A DNA stretch of 64,000 bases from Hofstenia miamia (lineage: Eukaryota; Xenacoelomorpha; Acoela). The number at the start of each line of letters is the position of its first letter. The stretch's first letter is position 1. Below are positions 30,033-41,475 of the stretch, piece after piece. The stretch is taken from the NCBI GenBank assembly GCA_004352715.1, contig SCFE01000090.1:1219470-1283469 (forward strand). Reading direction: 5' to 3'. Below the pieces are notes generated by a model. The model had not been told where the DNA came from. It worked only from the letters and a program-made list of their open reading frames with translations, and ran no database searches. The position numbers and the translations under genes were made by a program.

Positions 30033-32960
30033 TTTACAACATATATTAATGCCCCTGATGCCATTCCAATAAGAAAATGAAGTTTATTACATAATGTTTT
30101 GCATAGTGTGACTTTTTACATTTCCAAGTGTTATAAAATTCTTAGTCGCATCTGCATGTAGAATATTTCTTGACCTTCGAAAATATAGTGGCATAAAACA
30201 TATAATATGTTTCATAACATGGATCTATTGTGGAACTTATTTTGGTTATCTTTGACATGTATGCTGATGATATACTAACACAGTGATACAGAAATATTAG
30301 TTTGAATTAATTGAAGTCTGCAGAAAACAATATAATATACAATTTAATTTTCAAAAGTGGGTTAAATATTCTAAGCAAGTTAGGGCAAAGCATGAGCTAC
30401 TCAATTAATACGGTCTTAATCTAACAGCAATAATTAAGGCATCTTTTTGCATTATATAATAAAACAGCTCTTCAAGCATGAAATGCATAGAGGAATTCAG
30501 TGTAAAGATTGTTTATATCCTTTAAGCATTTTGATAAAAGACCCTATAGCAAATTCATAAAATATTGGTTTCTTTTTAAATTATTTCTTATTTTTTCAAC
30601 AAATTTTAACTACTAAAAATCCTCTAAAAAACTTTATATTCTATACCCAATAATGTCACTTCATGGCTGCCACCAAGTTTAAGTTGTATTATCTTGACGA
30701 AAATCGAAAAAATATTTTTAAAATATATTTTCAATATATTATACAGGTTTACTGCAAAAGTTGAATAAAATTAAATTCAAATAATAAAATGTGGGATACA
30801 TCCCAATTATAATGTTGTAGAAGTCGTAGACTTATGAAAAATCTACTTTTGTTGGGTTGTAGCAAACAAATTATTTATTTAATGTACGAAAATAATTAAT
30901 AAAATTAATATATAGCAGATGAAAAAATTTTATTGATATGTTGTCGAAGTTGGGAGCATTTAAGAAACCAACACTTGTCTTATCGCAATAAAAATATAAA
31001 TTGTTGATGTATAAATAAAATAAAAATAAATAGAATTCATGAGATCTGTCATATAATGTAAGTTATGGATAAAAATATATATTTATATGTTGCAATGGTT
31101 GGGCCTTAAACAACCCAACAATTGTTAGAGTTGCAAAAGAAAATTTGTTAATTGAATATATAAATAACACAGACATTTTTATAATTAATTCAATAAAAAT
31201 TTTAAACGAAATTTGTATATAAAAATGCTCGTCTTTGTGATGTAATGGTTTGGAATATCAAAAAAACTAGTAACTGTCGGATTTTGTTTTATTAGGTTAT
31301 ATCTGGTCAAATAAATGCAAAACTTATAACTCAGAAAGTTTGTAAACTGCAAAACTACATGCAATTTTGTGATTTTTCAAAGTTTTTCCTAAGCCGCCCT
31401 TTAATTACGACTGGCTATGAATATTATAATTGTTAGATTTTGCAATCAGAAAGCAATTTCGCCGGCACACGACTGCCAAAATAGCACAAAATTGCTTTGT
31501 TCTTTCATGTCTTCCTCAAATTAAAACCAGCCAATTGATATTTTCAAGAATAATACTTAACAAGCTTTTCCAATTTATTTAGAAATAATGGAAGCAATGT
31601 CGAACTATTCCCAAGACTCTTAGTGAAAAAGATGCACGGTGGTGTGGAAAAATTAATAAGTTACGATAGTCTAGACAAAGGCAAACTCAAGAACAAGATA
31701 ACAATTGAATATAAATTACCTTTAATGTACGTCTTTGCACATGTGCAAAATCATTGTAATATTTTTAAGTTCCAATTTTTTAGTTAATATAACTGGAGAA
31801 TAATGGAATTCTTTAGTTTTCATGTTTTTGAACTCCAAGCATAGAGGCAAGTCGATGCAATTAGAATTTCAAATAATTATTAGAAGACGTAATTGTCTCT
31901 AAGTGCAAAAGAGTCGTGGATCGAATATTTTCCTATCCATATTCAATCTAGTCCGCAAAAATTTACATGGATAGATCCACAAATGATCCATATGTTTAGG
32001 AGTTTAGGTAAGCCACGAGTGATGATCCATTCAACTATAAAATAGGTCTGCAATACAAATGCATAATTTTAAAAGGAAAATTCCTATATAAATGGAGTAA
32101 AAGCAAGCCATTCGCTTAGCTCTAGTGTACCTTTGCAAAATATTAAATTTGGTACTAAATTTTTCGCATATCTACCCGAATGAAACTCGATATTGTCAAA
32201 TTTGTACAACAAAATGGTTGTGAGTTTATTTTACTGAAAAATAAACCACAGAAACGGAACAAATTATCTATTAGTCATCATTTTTTATCTATAAAATAAA
32301 TTGATTGTATAAAATAAATTGTCTGATCCATATCTAGTGGATATACATGGATCGGATCCAACTATGTCTAAATTCAGATCAATGCAAGAGCTTTAAAATA
32401 TTTGGTTAACGTCCCTTCGTCATCATTGATGACTCATCTTTGTGAAAAAGTAAAATTAGCGAATGTATATAATTTACTATAAATAAAGAATGATTAAAGG
32501 CTTATTTGTTTATGCTGATAGTTAGTTCTGGGAAAAGACTTTTGATAAACTGCGAAAGCTATTATTATTTTCTTTGCAACAATCGCATAAAAGTTTTCGT
32601 CTTTGAATATAATTTTGCTGTGACAGGACGAAACCCATATCACTCACAAGAAAGGACATCGAGGAAACATACTTTTTCTACGAAAAGAACAAAGATGTAA
32701 GTTACTTTTTATTTCTGCTCTGATTATGGTCAAAGGCTTTTATTAATTTCGTTTGCTTTGAATTATGATGTTTGCAACAATGAAAAACGGTTTAACATTT
32801 CTAAATCTATTAACAAGTGAAAAATAAATTTTATGTCCGTTGATTCTGATTCAGGATCTAGTTGGTTTCGTCAATGGATTAATCTGATGATTATTCGAAA
32901 CAGATCTTGTGAAACACAATCAAAAATTAGCAATATATAAAACAACGCAATGTTAAAAAT
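30033..32960. other. AT-rich non-coding stretch
   Basis: No gene is recognised. Between 31915 and 32370 the words GGATCC/GGATCG/ATCCAT recur on both strands, which may be a decayed transposon, but no ends could be defined. Confidence 0.5.
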
Positions 32961-33711
32961 AGAGATGGAAGTGGGCCTATTTTTGTTAACTGCCCTGCCC
33001 CATCCCACAGAATTTGTGCCCTACCCCATTTCCACGTGTTGACATCTGCCCCACATTGCCCCACGTTTTATATTCTACCCCCTCCAAAATTGGCCTACTA
33101 AAAAATTCTGCTCCAAAACTACTTACGATATTTTATTTCCCCATATTTGTTCTATGACAATTTTCATTGCACTACACCATACCACCACTGAAATATTTTA
33201 AATCCTTACTTCCTAGAATATACAAAATCACTTTTTTAAATGTCATCTCTACTATTACTACTAATAGGAATCTTATAAAAATGTCATGCCAATGCATATT
33301 TATAACGTTATTAATAGAAAAATGAAATTTAATTTTAACTCTAAATAGCTTTTTATAAAGCTAATATTTTATGTAATACATTTATACAATTGCAATCCTT
33401 CCAATGGAATTGCAAAACCTATTGACTATAAATCAGATCAAAATGATCTTGCTGATATCATTGAATAGAATCAATTTTCATGAAGAGCTGAAAATGCATG
33501 GTAAGAATTTTTTTTTAAATTCGACTAAATTTCCAAGTAAATCAAATTTATTAATCAGGGAACTTTAATGTAAAAAATATTTTTACAATCTTTAAAAGTG
33601 GCAATCTCTTTCTTCAATCTTTCTTAACTAAAAAGTGTTTTTGCCCCACGTCAGACACGCGGCCTCATACCCACCCTGCCCCATGGGTCGACCCACCCCA
33701 CTTCCATATCT
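32961..33711. mobile_element. Candidate MITE with GATGGAAGTGGG termini
   Basis: Left end AGAGATGGAAGTGGGC and right end in reverse AGATATGGAAGTGGGG form about 15 bases of inverted terminus. Both ends are followed by unusual C-rich DNA containing CCCTGCCCCAT (32991 and 33675), in contrast to the AT-rich middle. No coding sequence and no target duplication were found. The type is probably hAT-like. Confidence 0.45.
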
Positions 33712-35042
33712 GATTGAAAACCTATTACTTCATATGCAGATACTAGTAGGAGCGTACAATATGCAAGTCCCGTTGAGCCTTCGATTCGGCTTTTATTTTT
33801 GACATTTTGAATAAAACGTAAAAAAGAAATGAACTTGAAGATGTGGAAATTGTGTCCAACTTTACTATTTTGCATTTTTCACATTGTTTGAACATTGAAA
33901 ATCAAAAATATAAAATTTTCATACAATATTGCTATTTTGTATTAAATTGCTCAGAAATTCAAAAATTTATAAACTGATGTTATATGCATTTTTTACTGGT
34001 TAAAATAGAAATACAAATATTCTGAATATGCCATCAATGTGTGCATGTACATCAAATTGTTGATCATTTACATCAAAATGGTTTGGTAAAAATCTATTGT
34101 GTTAGAAAATTGTCATTTACATTAAGAATATTGAAAAGCTATTATTGAAAATTTGTTACATATTTTACATGCTGATTGGATTTTTAAAACATGTTTAGTT
34201 CTAATGTGGATATTAGAAAATTTCTACTTGACATAGTTTATCATCTGAAGCAACCACTGCAATTGAAAGATATACGAAGATTGAACCCTCCTTGCATATT
34301 ATGAAAATCTGTACACTTTAATCAAACATGTCAATGAAATGCTTTTGAATATTTGAAACTTATACCAGTAAGTAATTTCTTGTAATAATTAAGTGAGGTA
34401 GTCATTGTCGGTGAGACCTTGGTACTTCCTAAAGGTAAAAATGACAGGGAGATTAAATGTGTTTATATTAAATTTTGGGCATTTTGAGAAACATAAAATA
34501 TCGTGTTTCATCGAACAAAACATTTAACCCATTTTTACAACGAAAGGAAATGTTTGATTTTTATGGTATTCGATATATTTTTCTTAAACTTGAATTAAGT
34601 TTGGATTGTACTACTACTATACTTCTCACATAATTGCATTAATGCCATTTTTATACACACATAGTTTTTGAAACGTTCGGCGCCATAATAAATGTATGTA
34701 CTCACTTGAGTTATTAAGAGCTGAGTAATGTTCGCTTGCATTGAATACATCAGAAATACACTGTCGTCAAAAATTGTTTTGAAAATTTTGAAAATGCAAA
34801 ATGAGAATCATTTCTAAACCTAATTTAAAAATGGGTGATTTTCTTTTCCAATTTCAAGTAAACTTTATTTAAGAATCAAATTGAAAAATCGAAAACAGAA
34901 TCTAATGGCAGTTTGGAATCTACATATGCATATTTGCAAATGTGTTCGGTTTCCAAATTATTGATTTATATAAAGCTTTCACGATTTATAAGTTTTCTCA
35001 CACTGTGGAAACCCTGTACAGTATTGATACTCTTGTTTTATC
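33712..35042. other. AT-rich non-coding stretch
   Basis: No gene or repeat is recognised. Confidence 0.5.
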
Positions 35043-35146
35043 TCCCCCCCCCCCCCCCCCCNNNNNNNNNNNNNNNNNNNNNNNNNNNNNNNNNNNNNNN
35101 NNNNNNNNNNNNNNNNNNNNNNNNNNNNNNNCCCCCCCCCCCCCCC
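35043..35146. repeat. Poly-C tract around a 70-N gap
   Basis: C runs at 35044-35061 and 35132-35146 flank Ns at 35062-35131. The C run is the start of MITE copy 2, so the gap probably hides only more C. Confidence 0.85.
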
Positions 35147-35645
35147 ACTCAAATAATTGCAAAAATATGCTAACTTATCAAAATAATAATTATAACCTTA
35201 ACCCCAAACCATATCTCAAACCACAACCCAAACTGCAAACCTAGCTCTAGCTATATACATATCCATAACCATAATCCAACACCTACCCAAAACAAAATCC
35301 TAACCTAAGCTAAACTCTACAATAACCCTAATCTTAACTCAAACCATAAAGCTAACTTCATACTATATTCTTCCTTATGGCAGAGTCGACTCAATAAAAA
35401 CAAATACCTTTGAATCATGTAAACAAATTGCATGTGGTTATGTGAAAAAAAATCAGATTGAGTAAACATTGCTAAATTTTTTAATTGCTTTGTAAACCGA
35501 GAAAAGCCAGCGGTTGAACCACTAATTACATGTGGATTAATAGTAGTAGATTATAAATAAATAAGGCATAATTCATATTAAAAATTACTGGTATTAATAA
35601 TTAATTTGCTTGTTCCTACTAGAATAAAGTTTGGGTCATTGTTTT
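35132..35645. mobile_element. C-run MITE, copy 2 (3' truncated)
   Basis: CACTCAAATAATTGCAAAAA and the following TATGCTAACTTATCAA match the ends of copy 1. Then come CCTAA/CCAAACC-rich DNA to 35370 and a middle shared with copy 1 in reverse, such as GACTCAATRAAAAC, AATTGCTTTGTAAAC, GCGGTTGAACCACT and TACTGGTATTAATAA. Similarity fades near 35645 (AAGTTTGGGTCAT), before the second set of repeats and the other terminus. Confidence 0.75.
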
Positions 35646-35860
35646 TATCTCAAATGTGCTTTTGCATTATACAATCTTATTCAATCAAGCACATATTTAT
35701 AATTAAATTTTAGTAACAACTTGGAAAGTTAACCTGCTTTATTACAAAAATTTATAAAGATTTATATTGAAAATGTAAAAAATTATTATTGGTGTACTTT
35801 AAGCTGACAAAAATATTTCCATTCACCTAAAAATAGGTATTGCTGTTGTTGAAAAATTGT

Positions 35861-35880
35861 AAGTAAGTAAGTAAGTTTTA
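35861..35880 (-). repeat. (TTAC)n 3' tail of the CR1-like LINE
   Basis: On the minus strand AATAAAAC is followed by four ACTT/TTAC units and then unrelated DNA. CR1-group LINEs end in short tandem repeats rather than poly-A. Confidence 0.7.
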
Positions 35881-36030
35881 TTAACTTCAGAAACAACATC
35901 CAAAGCTCTAAATACTTTTACAAATCTAGGTGTAAAATGAGCAAATATGAAAGTTCCATTAACATGTAATCAGTTACTTGTTTGAGTTTGACGTGATTCT
36001 ATCAACAACCTATTGGGAAAAATAGGGAAG

Positions 36031-37517
36031 TCAGCTTTTTTTGCACAGGAGGAAGCCTTTAACTGAAATTAGTATTGGCATAATTTTCACGAGATCTTTC
36101 AGAGGATGGTCTGGTGTCTCAATGATTTTTTTGAAAAGTTTCGCATCAGCCTCTCTTGCTCGAACCTTGATGGGAACAAACTCAGTTATTATCCAAGCCA
36201 TTCTTTGACAGCCATCCAACTTTTCTAGGAGGTAATTCGCAGGACCACTCCAAGCACAGATACCATAAACTAAAACAGATACAACGAGTGAATCAAATAA
36301 ATAGCTGAGTTCACTCCTAACATAACCATTTTTCTTCAGTCGATTGATCATACAAACAATTTGGTTGCACTTTCGATGCAATTTTATTTATGTGAATACT
36401 AAATCTGAGATTTTCGTCTAAATAAATTCCAAGTAACTTGAGACTTTTCGTCCGCACGATAACATCCAACTCTTTGACCGCATATTTACCAAAATTTATA
36501 ATCAACTCATGACTTTTGTTTTCATTCAACGTTAAATTATTTTCTCTGCACCAATTTTGAACATCAGAGAGCCTAGAAATGGCTGAGTCGCCTCTATCAT
36601 AATAACCTCCAATGATAAGATTAAGATCGTCATCAAAACATGAGTGCCTGGATAATTCGTCGTTTTAAAAAATGTCATTCACATAGATATTAAAATAAGT
36701 AGGCCCTCAAACAGATCCCTGGACCACGCCAAGATTGATTTTAAGGGTCGATGAGCTTTTATTTTTGATTGACACATACTGATACCTGCCCGACAAAAAC
36801 CTGGATACCCAATTTATGATATGTGCATCAAACCCATATTGTGCCAACTTTGATATTAGAATATTGTGCTTAACCTTGCCAAATCTTTTGAGAAGTCGAG
36901 TGAGATTACTTTAACGTATTCACATCCTTTCAACTGTAAAGATGAGCAGTCATTTTGTAAACGAATCATTGCATTTGTTGTTGACCCATGGTTACGAAAT
37001 CCATGCTGCCTATAATTGATAATCTTTCATATTTATTCTTGATGAGTGAATTTATCACAATTCTTTCTATAATCCGAAAAATTATAGGAGTTACTTCAAT
37101 GGGTCGAAAGTCAGCCACTGTCTTTGGCGATAAAACTATTGACAAAGGGGCAATTTTTGAGGTCTTCAAGCAAATCGAAAATTGGCCTGAATACACGGAA
37201 AAATTAATGATGTGGGTAATTGGAAATGTGAGGTTGTGACTATTTTCACGAAAAATCTAAGCTGGTATTCCGTCACTTCCAACTGCGGTGTTTTTTATGT
37301 TTCTCAGAACACTAAAACATAAAATGGTGAAATTTCTGGTGGCATTATAGTTACTTCTTGTACAGATGATTAAACGTAAGACCAATCAGTGCATATATCA
37401 GCAAAAAACGTGTTAATGTCGTCCACATTCATGTCAACTTCCGAGTTTTCCTTAGCTTTACCAAGAAGTCGGTTTGTAGTTTGCCACCATTGCTTCGATC
37501 GATCTTTCATTTTCATT
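36031..37517 (-). pseudogene. CR1-like LINE ORF2: reverse transcriptase and C-terminus
   Basis: The RT starts after a linker that includes WWQTTNRLLGK (about 37425). KTSKIAPLSIVLSPK and DFRPIEVTPIIFRIIERIV at about 37165-37065 are the first RT blocks. RYQYVSIKN precedes the palm. The catalytic box reads SCFDDDLNLI at about 36645, where F/Y-A-D-D is expected, so Ala is replaced by Asp. NNLTLNENKSHELII and LLGIYLDENLRFSIHI follow, then the segment LDSLVVSVLVYGICAWSG-like at about 36300-36245 (FDSLVVSVLVYGICAWSG) and a basic C-terminus ending at 36031. Frame breaks lie near 37365, 36960, 36840 and 36340. Confidence 0.85.
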
Positions 37518-38500
37518 TTATTTATATTTGCTATTATTGTTTCTCGGATTCTTTTCTCGATGATCCGCATTTCTGCAGTTATTAATCTTAAACTTTTGCT
37601 TCAGCAAACATTTCAGAAATGGACTCATATATGGAGGATCTCGTGTACTCATGCGTACTCTTCTAAATGGACAGTGTTCGTTCAAGATACCTAATATTGT
37701 TTCAATGAAATATCTCATTGCTTCATTGCAATCGGAAGCTTCCAATGTTCTTTCAAAGGTAGCTGAGTCCAATGTCAAGTTTAAACGTTGTTTGTTCTGT
37801 AACCTGCAATCTCGAACAAAAACTGTTTGTCTAATAGGGGGAACACGTTTTTTCGGATGACATATAACGCCGAGATGGTCAGTTTTAAGAGTAAGCTTTA
37901 TTGTTTCAGCACGTTCAAATAATTTATGGTCAGAAACAAATATTTTATCTAGAGTAGAGTTTTTCCTAGTTTTTCCTGGTTTAAGTTGAAACAGTGTACT
38001 GGAGTTGGTCAGAAACTCAGTGTTCAAATGATTAAAATCTCCGCAAACAACAAATCTTAAATCAACGTCTGATTGTAGAAATTGTTCTATTGTAACACTG
38101 ATGTGTTCCTCTAAGCCATCTTGATACATTGTGTGAGGAGGGTAATAGAGAACGCAGCAACCCAATTTGAGTGATGGAATGAGTGTCTATAAGATTTCAT
38201 ATCTTGATGATCTATTTGGATAGAGTCTTTTCAAAGAAAGATAAGGTTTAAAATAACACGCCACTCCACCACCGCTAGTTTTTGTTGAGTTTTCAGCATT
38301 ATCTGTTAGCTTTGAGAATTTTATATCCAGGTATGGTTGTTATTGTTTTCGGGCTTTCATCATTAAACCAGGTTTCTCTAACAAAGCATATATCAATGTC
38401 AAGTGTTAACATATCTAAGTTGAGTGATTGGTTAGCTGTTGGTTTTTTAAGTGACCCTGCATTGCACAAGAGAATTTTCGGAGATTGCTTCGATGTTTGT
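37518..38500 (-). pseudogene. CR1-like LINE ORF2: APE endonuclease
   Basis: The endonuclease that nicks the target. Its start reads KILLCNAGSLKKP with the conserved Asn, then DIDICFVRETWF with the catalytic Glu (about 38390). After frame breaks a 215-codon open frame from 38165 carries FVVCGDFNHLNTEF, NSTLDKIFVSD and KTDHLGVICHP, the Asp-Asn, Ser/Asp and Asp-His boxes of the APE family. The longest uninterrupted host-like frame of the window is therefore a transposon gene. It runs on into the linker to RT. Confidence 0.88.
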
Positions 38501-39268
38501 CATAACAATTCCCATTGGTCGTTCTTCTTTTCAAAGAGTTTGAAGTTAAAGATACGGAGAGAATTTTTATCAACATCATTTTTGATCGTTTCATAACGTT
38601 TTCCTAATGAAGCTCGTTCTGCTTGTAATTCCTCTGCAGTTGGTTCTTTTGAGAGATATATGAGGTCAGGAAACGTTTTCATTTTACTAAGAGATGCCAA
38701 AATTTTACGTTTATCCCAAGTATTGTCCACATTGAAAATAATTGGTCCGTCTCCTTTTTTCGGCAAACTTTCCCACTCGTCTCACATCAGTAATCTTAGC
38801 TGTAATTTTCAAGTGAGTTAAAACATTTTCAACAATTTCTCTATCTTTTTCTAATCTACTATTGCCAGTGGGTTCAACAGCTCCACGAATTCATATGCCA
38901 TTTTCACTGACTTGTTTCTGTGGAAATTAAGGAGCAGGGTTTTTACACTTCGTTTCAGTCAGTTCAGAAATTCTTTGGTTGAAGATATCAGTCATTGAAT
39001 TCAAAATGTCGGTTTTCACTGTTTCTAAATGAGGTATAGGCTGAGGCTTTTTCTTACTTTTCAAGCATTTATCACAAGTAAATTCTAAGTGTTTAGATAG
39101 TGATAAAAAGGGGAATACTTACTTTGGTAATGATGAGCATTTGAGGTGCAGCCATTTAACGGATACACATTTCACCCAGTTCGTCTCGTCTGTTTCGGTT
39201 TTGCACTAGTCACATTTGCTACTATCAACACTGCTGGTAGAGCCAACACCATGACTCCTCGTATCCAT
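38500..39268 (-). pseudogene. CR1-like LINE ORF1 with PHD-finger-like motif
   Basis: From the ATG at 39268 the frame reads MDTRSHGVGSTSS. A Cys/His cluster follows: KCD, an in-frame TAG where Trp is likely, CKTE, NWVKC, WLHLKC (about 39211-39131). After a stop, EFTCDKCLKS near 39080 supplies the last Cys pair. This C4-H-C3 spacing with W-x-H-x-x-C is typical of PHD fingers. Some CR1-group ORF1 proteins are known to carry one. A basic helical part follows, and the last open piece (38766-38500) contains KRKILASLSKMKTFPDLIYL and AERASLGKRYE, like the C-terminal half of LINE ORF1 proteins. Confidence 0.75.
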
Positions 39269-39275
39269 AACAATA

Positions 39276-39900
39276 GGCGAAAACCAAATCTAATGACGAA
39301 TGTTTACCCGGCCAAATAAATCGGATTTTACAATATTTCGCAACACTCAAGAAGCTAACTTTTCTACAGCAGTTTTCAGGAATATTAGTGAAACAAGAGC
39401 ACCATTTGGTTTTACTGGTGATAATTTGTTTTTTAAAAAAATTCTAAGAAATTTTATTAATTTGTAATATTAATTAAATTTACATCAATTTCAAATTTTC
39501 AATTTTTGAATAAATTAAGTTATTAATGTTAAATTGACAACTTGGCTTACGTCTAATGCAAATGTACACTTTAGCAGTCATTTTTAACATATAAATAGGA
39601 GGAAAATACCCCTTCACTCAAGACATTCCCCCTCTACCACACATTTTAGCGTCATGTTGAGAAAAACTCAAAGTTTTTCTATTGTAATGATAATTTTATT
39701 ATTCCTTAAATCATAAGCATTTAAGCATAAAAATAAAATAAAAATTTTTTACTTTCTGAATTGAAGTCGAATCGTAAATAAGACATTGGCCTCATTTTTT
39801 CACTTGATTGCATTAAATATATATATATNNNNNNNNNNNNNNNNNNNNNNNNNNNNNNNNNNNNNNNNNNNNNNNNNNNNNNNNNNNNNNNNNNNNNNNN

Positions 39901-39933
<33 letters not shown>

Positions 39934-41100
39934 CTACTGAAAACATGGAAAACAGTTTTGCAAAAAAGATACACTGGATGACAAATCTTCTTGCCATTGC
40001 CAAATTTTATCCATTTCTGAAGAGCGGGAGAAAAGTTTGAAAGAAATATCTTGTGATGTGAACAATCTCCTACAGATCATGAGGTGCGATTTGCGCAGCA
40101 TTTTATGAAACTATGTAGCGCTGTTCTTGTTAATATTGGGGCATGTAGGGATTACTGAAAAAGCATTCGATTTTCCAGTCATAACAAACAATTGCAAAGT
40201 TAAAATCCGAGAATTTTCAACATGCTGAATGAAGATGTGTTATAAATTAAATATAGAACTGTTATGATAAATGTCTGTGGTGTTTTCCAGTACTAGAAAA
40301 AATCCTCCAGGCACTAAACATGCATTTATTCCAGCTGTGATGCGTTTTCAAGATGTTGCTTTTGGTAAACTCCATCACATCTGTGAGTGATCCTACTTTG
40401 GAAGACTTGCAGAACAGCTTCTAAAGCAAAAAATTTCACCAGAATTTGAGTCAAGTATAGTATAGGAGGAATTAATTTAACAATGACTAAATTTCAAAGT
40501 GAATCCAAAGTCATTAGAAAATACATAGTTCAATCTTCAATCAATACTTTACAGGAAAGGCTTGAAATTGAGTGTGAAACCAGCGGAATGCTATTCTGAT
40601 AAGTACCCGTCCATTTGAGCTCAATTACAACTTTCGCTCATTACTTGCAGCTGGTAACATTGACGATTCTAGCTGTTTTCAATTTTCGGAGTTCATCGAT
40701 AAAGCCTTTTAGCAGTTGTCTGATCTTATTTCATACACAAAGGCAATCCAACTGACTGATTATTCTGTCAAATTTCATTACAGATCCTCATTTTTGTGCG
40801 AACGTTTCTCAGCGCTTGTGACACCTCCTCATATCATGACGGTAGAGAAAGAAGTCTTGACTTAAAACAACTTGTATTTCAAATTTTGAAAATTAACAAA
40901 TATTAAAACTCTGAATCACTGTCTTCTGATCAAGTCGCCGGAGACAATTTCAGCACATCAGTTACCATTTATTTACAATACAGTCAGCATAGTCCTCTAG
41001 TGAATATGTGCATACAAACCAGTAATATTTAATACAGAAAACACCAGTTCCGAAATGTCGAAGAACTGCTAAGAGTTTCCACTTTGAGGAAAATTGAAGC
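39276..41100. other. Non-coding stretch with an (AT)n tract and gap
   Basis: An (AT)n tract (39816-39828 and 39902-39931) surrounds Ns at 39829-39900. From 40280 to 41090 there are short frames such as STRKNPPGTKHAF and NVEELLRVSTLRKIEADL that look like decayed coding DNA, possibly a transposon, but I could not identify them. Confidence 0.45.
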
Positions 41101-41119
41101 AGACCTGGAATCGGGTCAA

Positions 41120-41155
41120 ACCATGGCTTACTAAATATTTTAAGTAAGCCATGGT
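41120..41155. repeat. Perfect 13-bp palindrome arms with 10-base loop
   Basis: ACCATGGCTTACT (41120-41132) and AGTAAGCCATGGT (41143-41155) are exact reverse complements around AAATATTTTA. Further pairing to GGGTCAAACC/GGTCAAACCC is not complementary but is a direct repeat. Confidence 0.9.
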
Positions 41156-41453
41156 CAAACCCAAACAGACCCGACTGTACCAAAACAAACAGAAACATGT
41201 GTCTTCACACATAACTAGCTTGCCAGAAGACGGAAAAATAAGTGCTTTTCTATGCTTGATTGTCATGCTACAAAACAAATACATGTACCACTATCACACG
41301 TTTCAATTGTTCAATGTACCATTAAATCCTATACATGTAAGTAGCAATTAATATTTACAGTATTCATTAACCCGATTTAAAGTAAAAACCTTCGAGCCGA
41401 TTCTATTCGGACACGACAAAAAGTTGATCCAACCCTTCCTGACCAACGGATTG

Positions 41454-41475
41454 GGTCAACTTGTTTCCACCCCTG
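41454..41475. other. Orphan hAT-like terminus
   Basis: Read in reverse, CAGGGGTGGAAACAAGTTGA looks like the terminal repeat of a hAT element. No partner end or target duplication was found to the left, so the element would be truncated. Confidence 0.35.

Larger units (their letters stand above)
35861..39275 (-). mobile_element. CR1-like LINE
   Basis: A minus-strand non-LTR retrotransposon of about 3.4 kb: ORF1 with a PHD-finger-like motif (39268-38500), endonuclease (38500-37518), RT and C-terminal region (37517-36031), and a TTAC-repeat tail. The combination of PHD-type ORF1, APE endonuclease and microsatellite tail fits the CR1 branch. The 5' end is estimated from the ORF1 start, and no target duplication was seen. 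Many stops make it inactive, but all domains are still readable, so it is a nearly full-length copy. Confidence 0.82.

Noticed and set aside
31915-32370. Transposon rich in GGATCC words
   Set aside because: Recurring words on both strands but no alignable ends.
40280-41475. Full hAT element ending at the orphan terminus
   Set aside because: No left terminus, no 8-base duplication and no hAT transposase motif were found.
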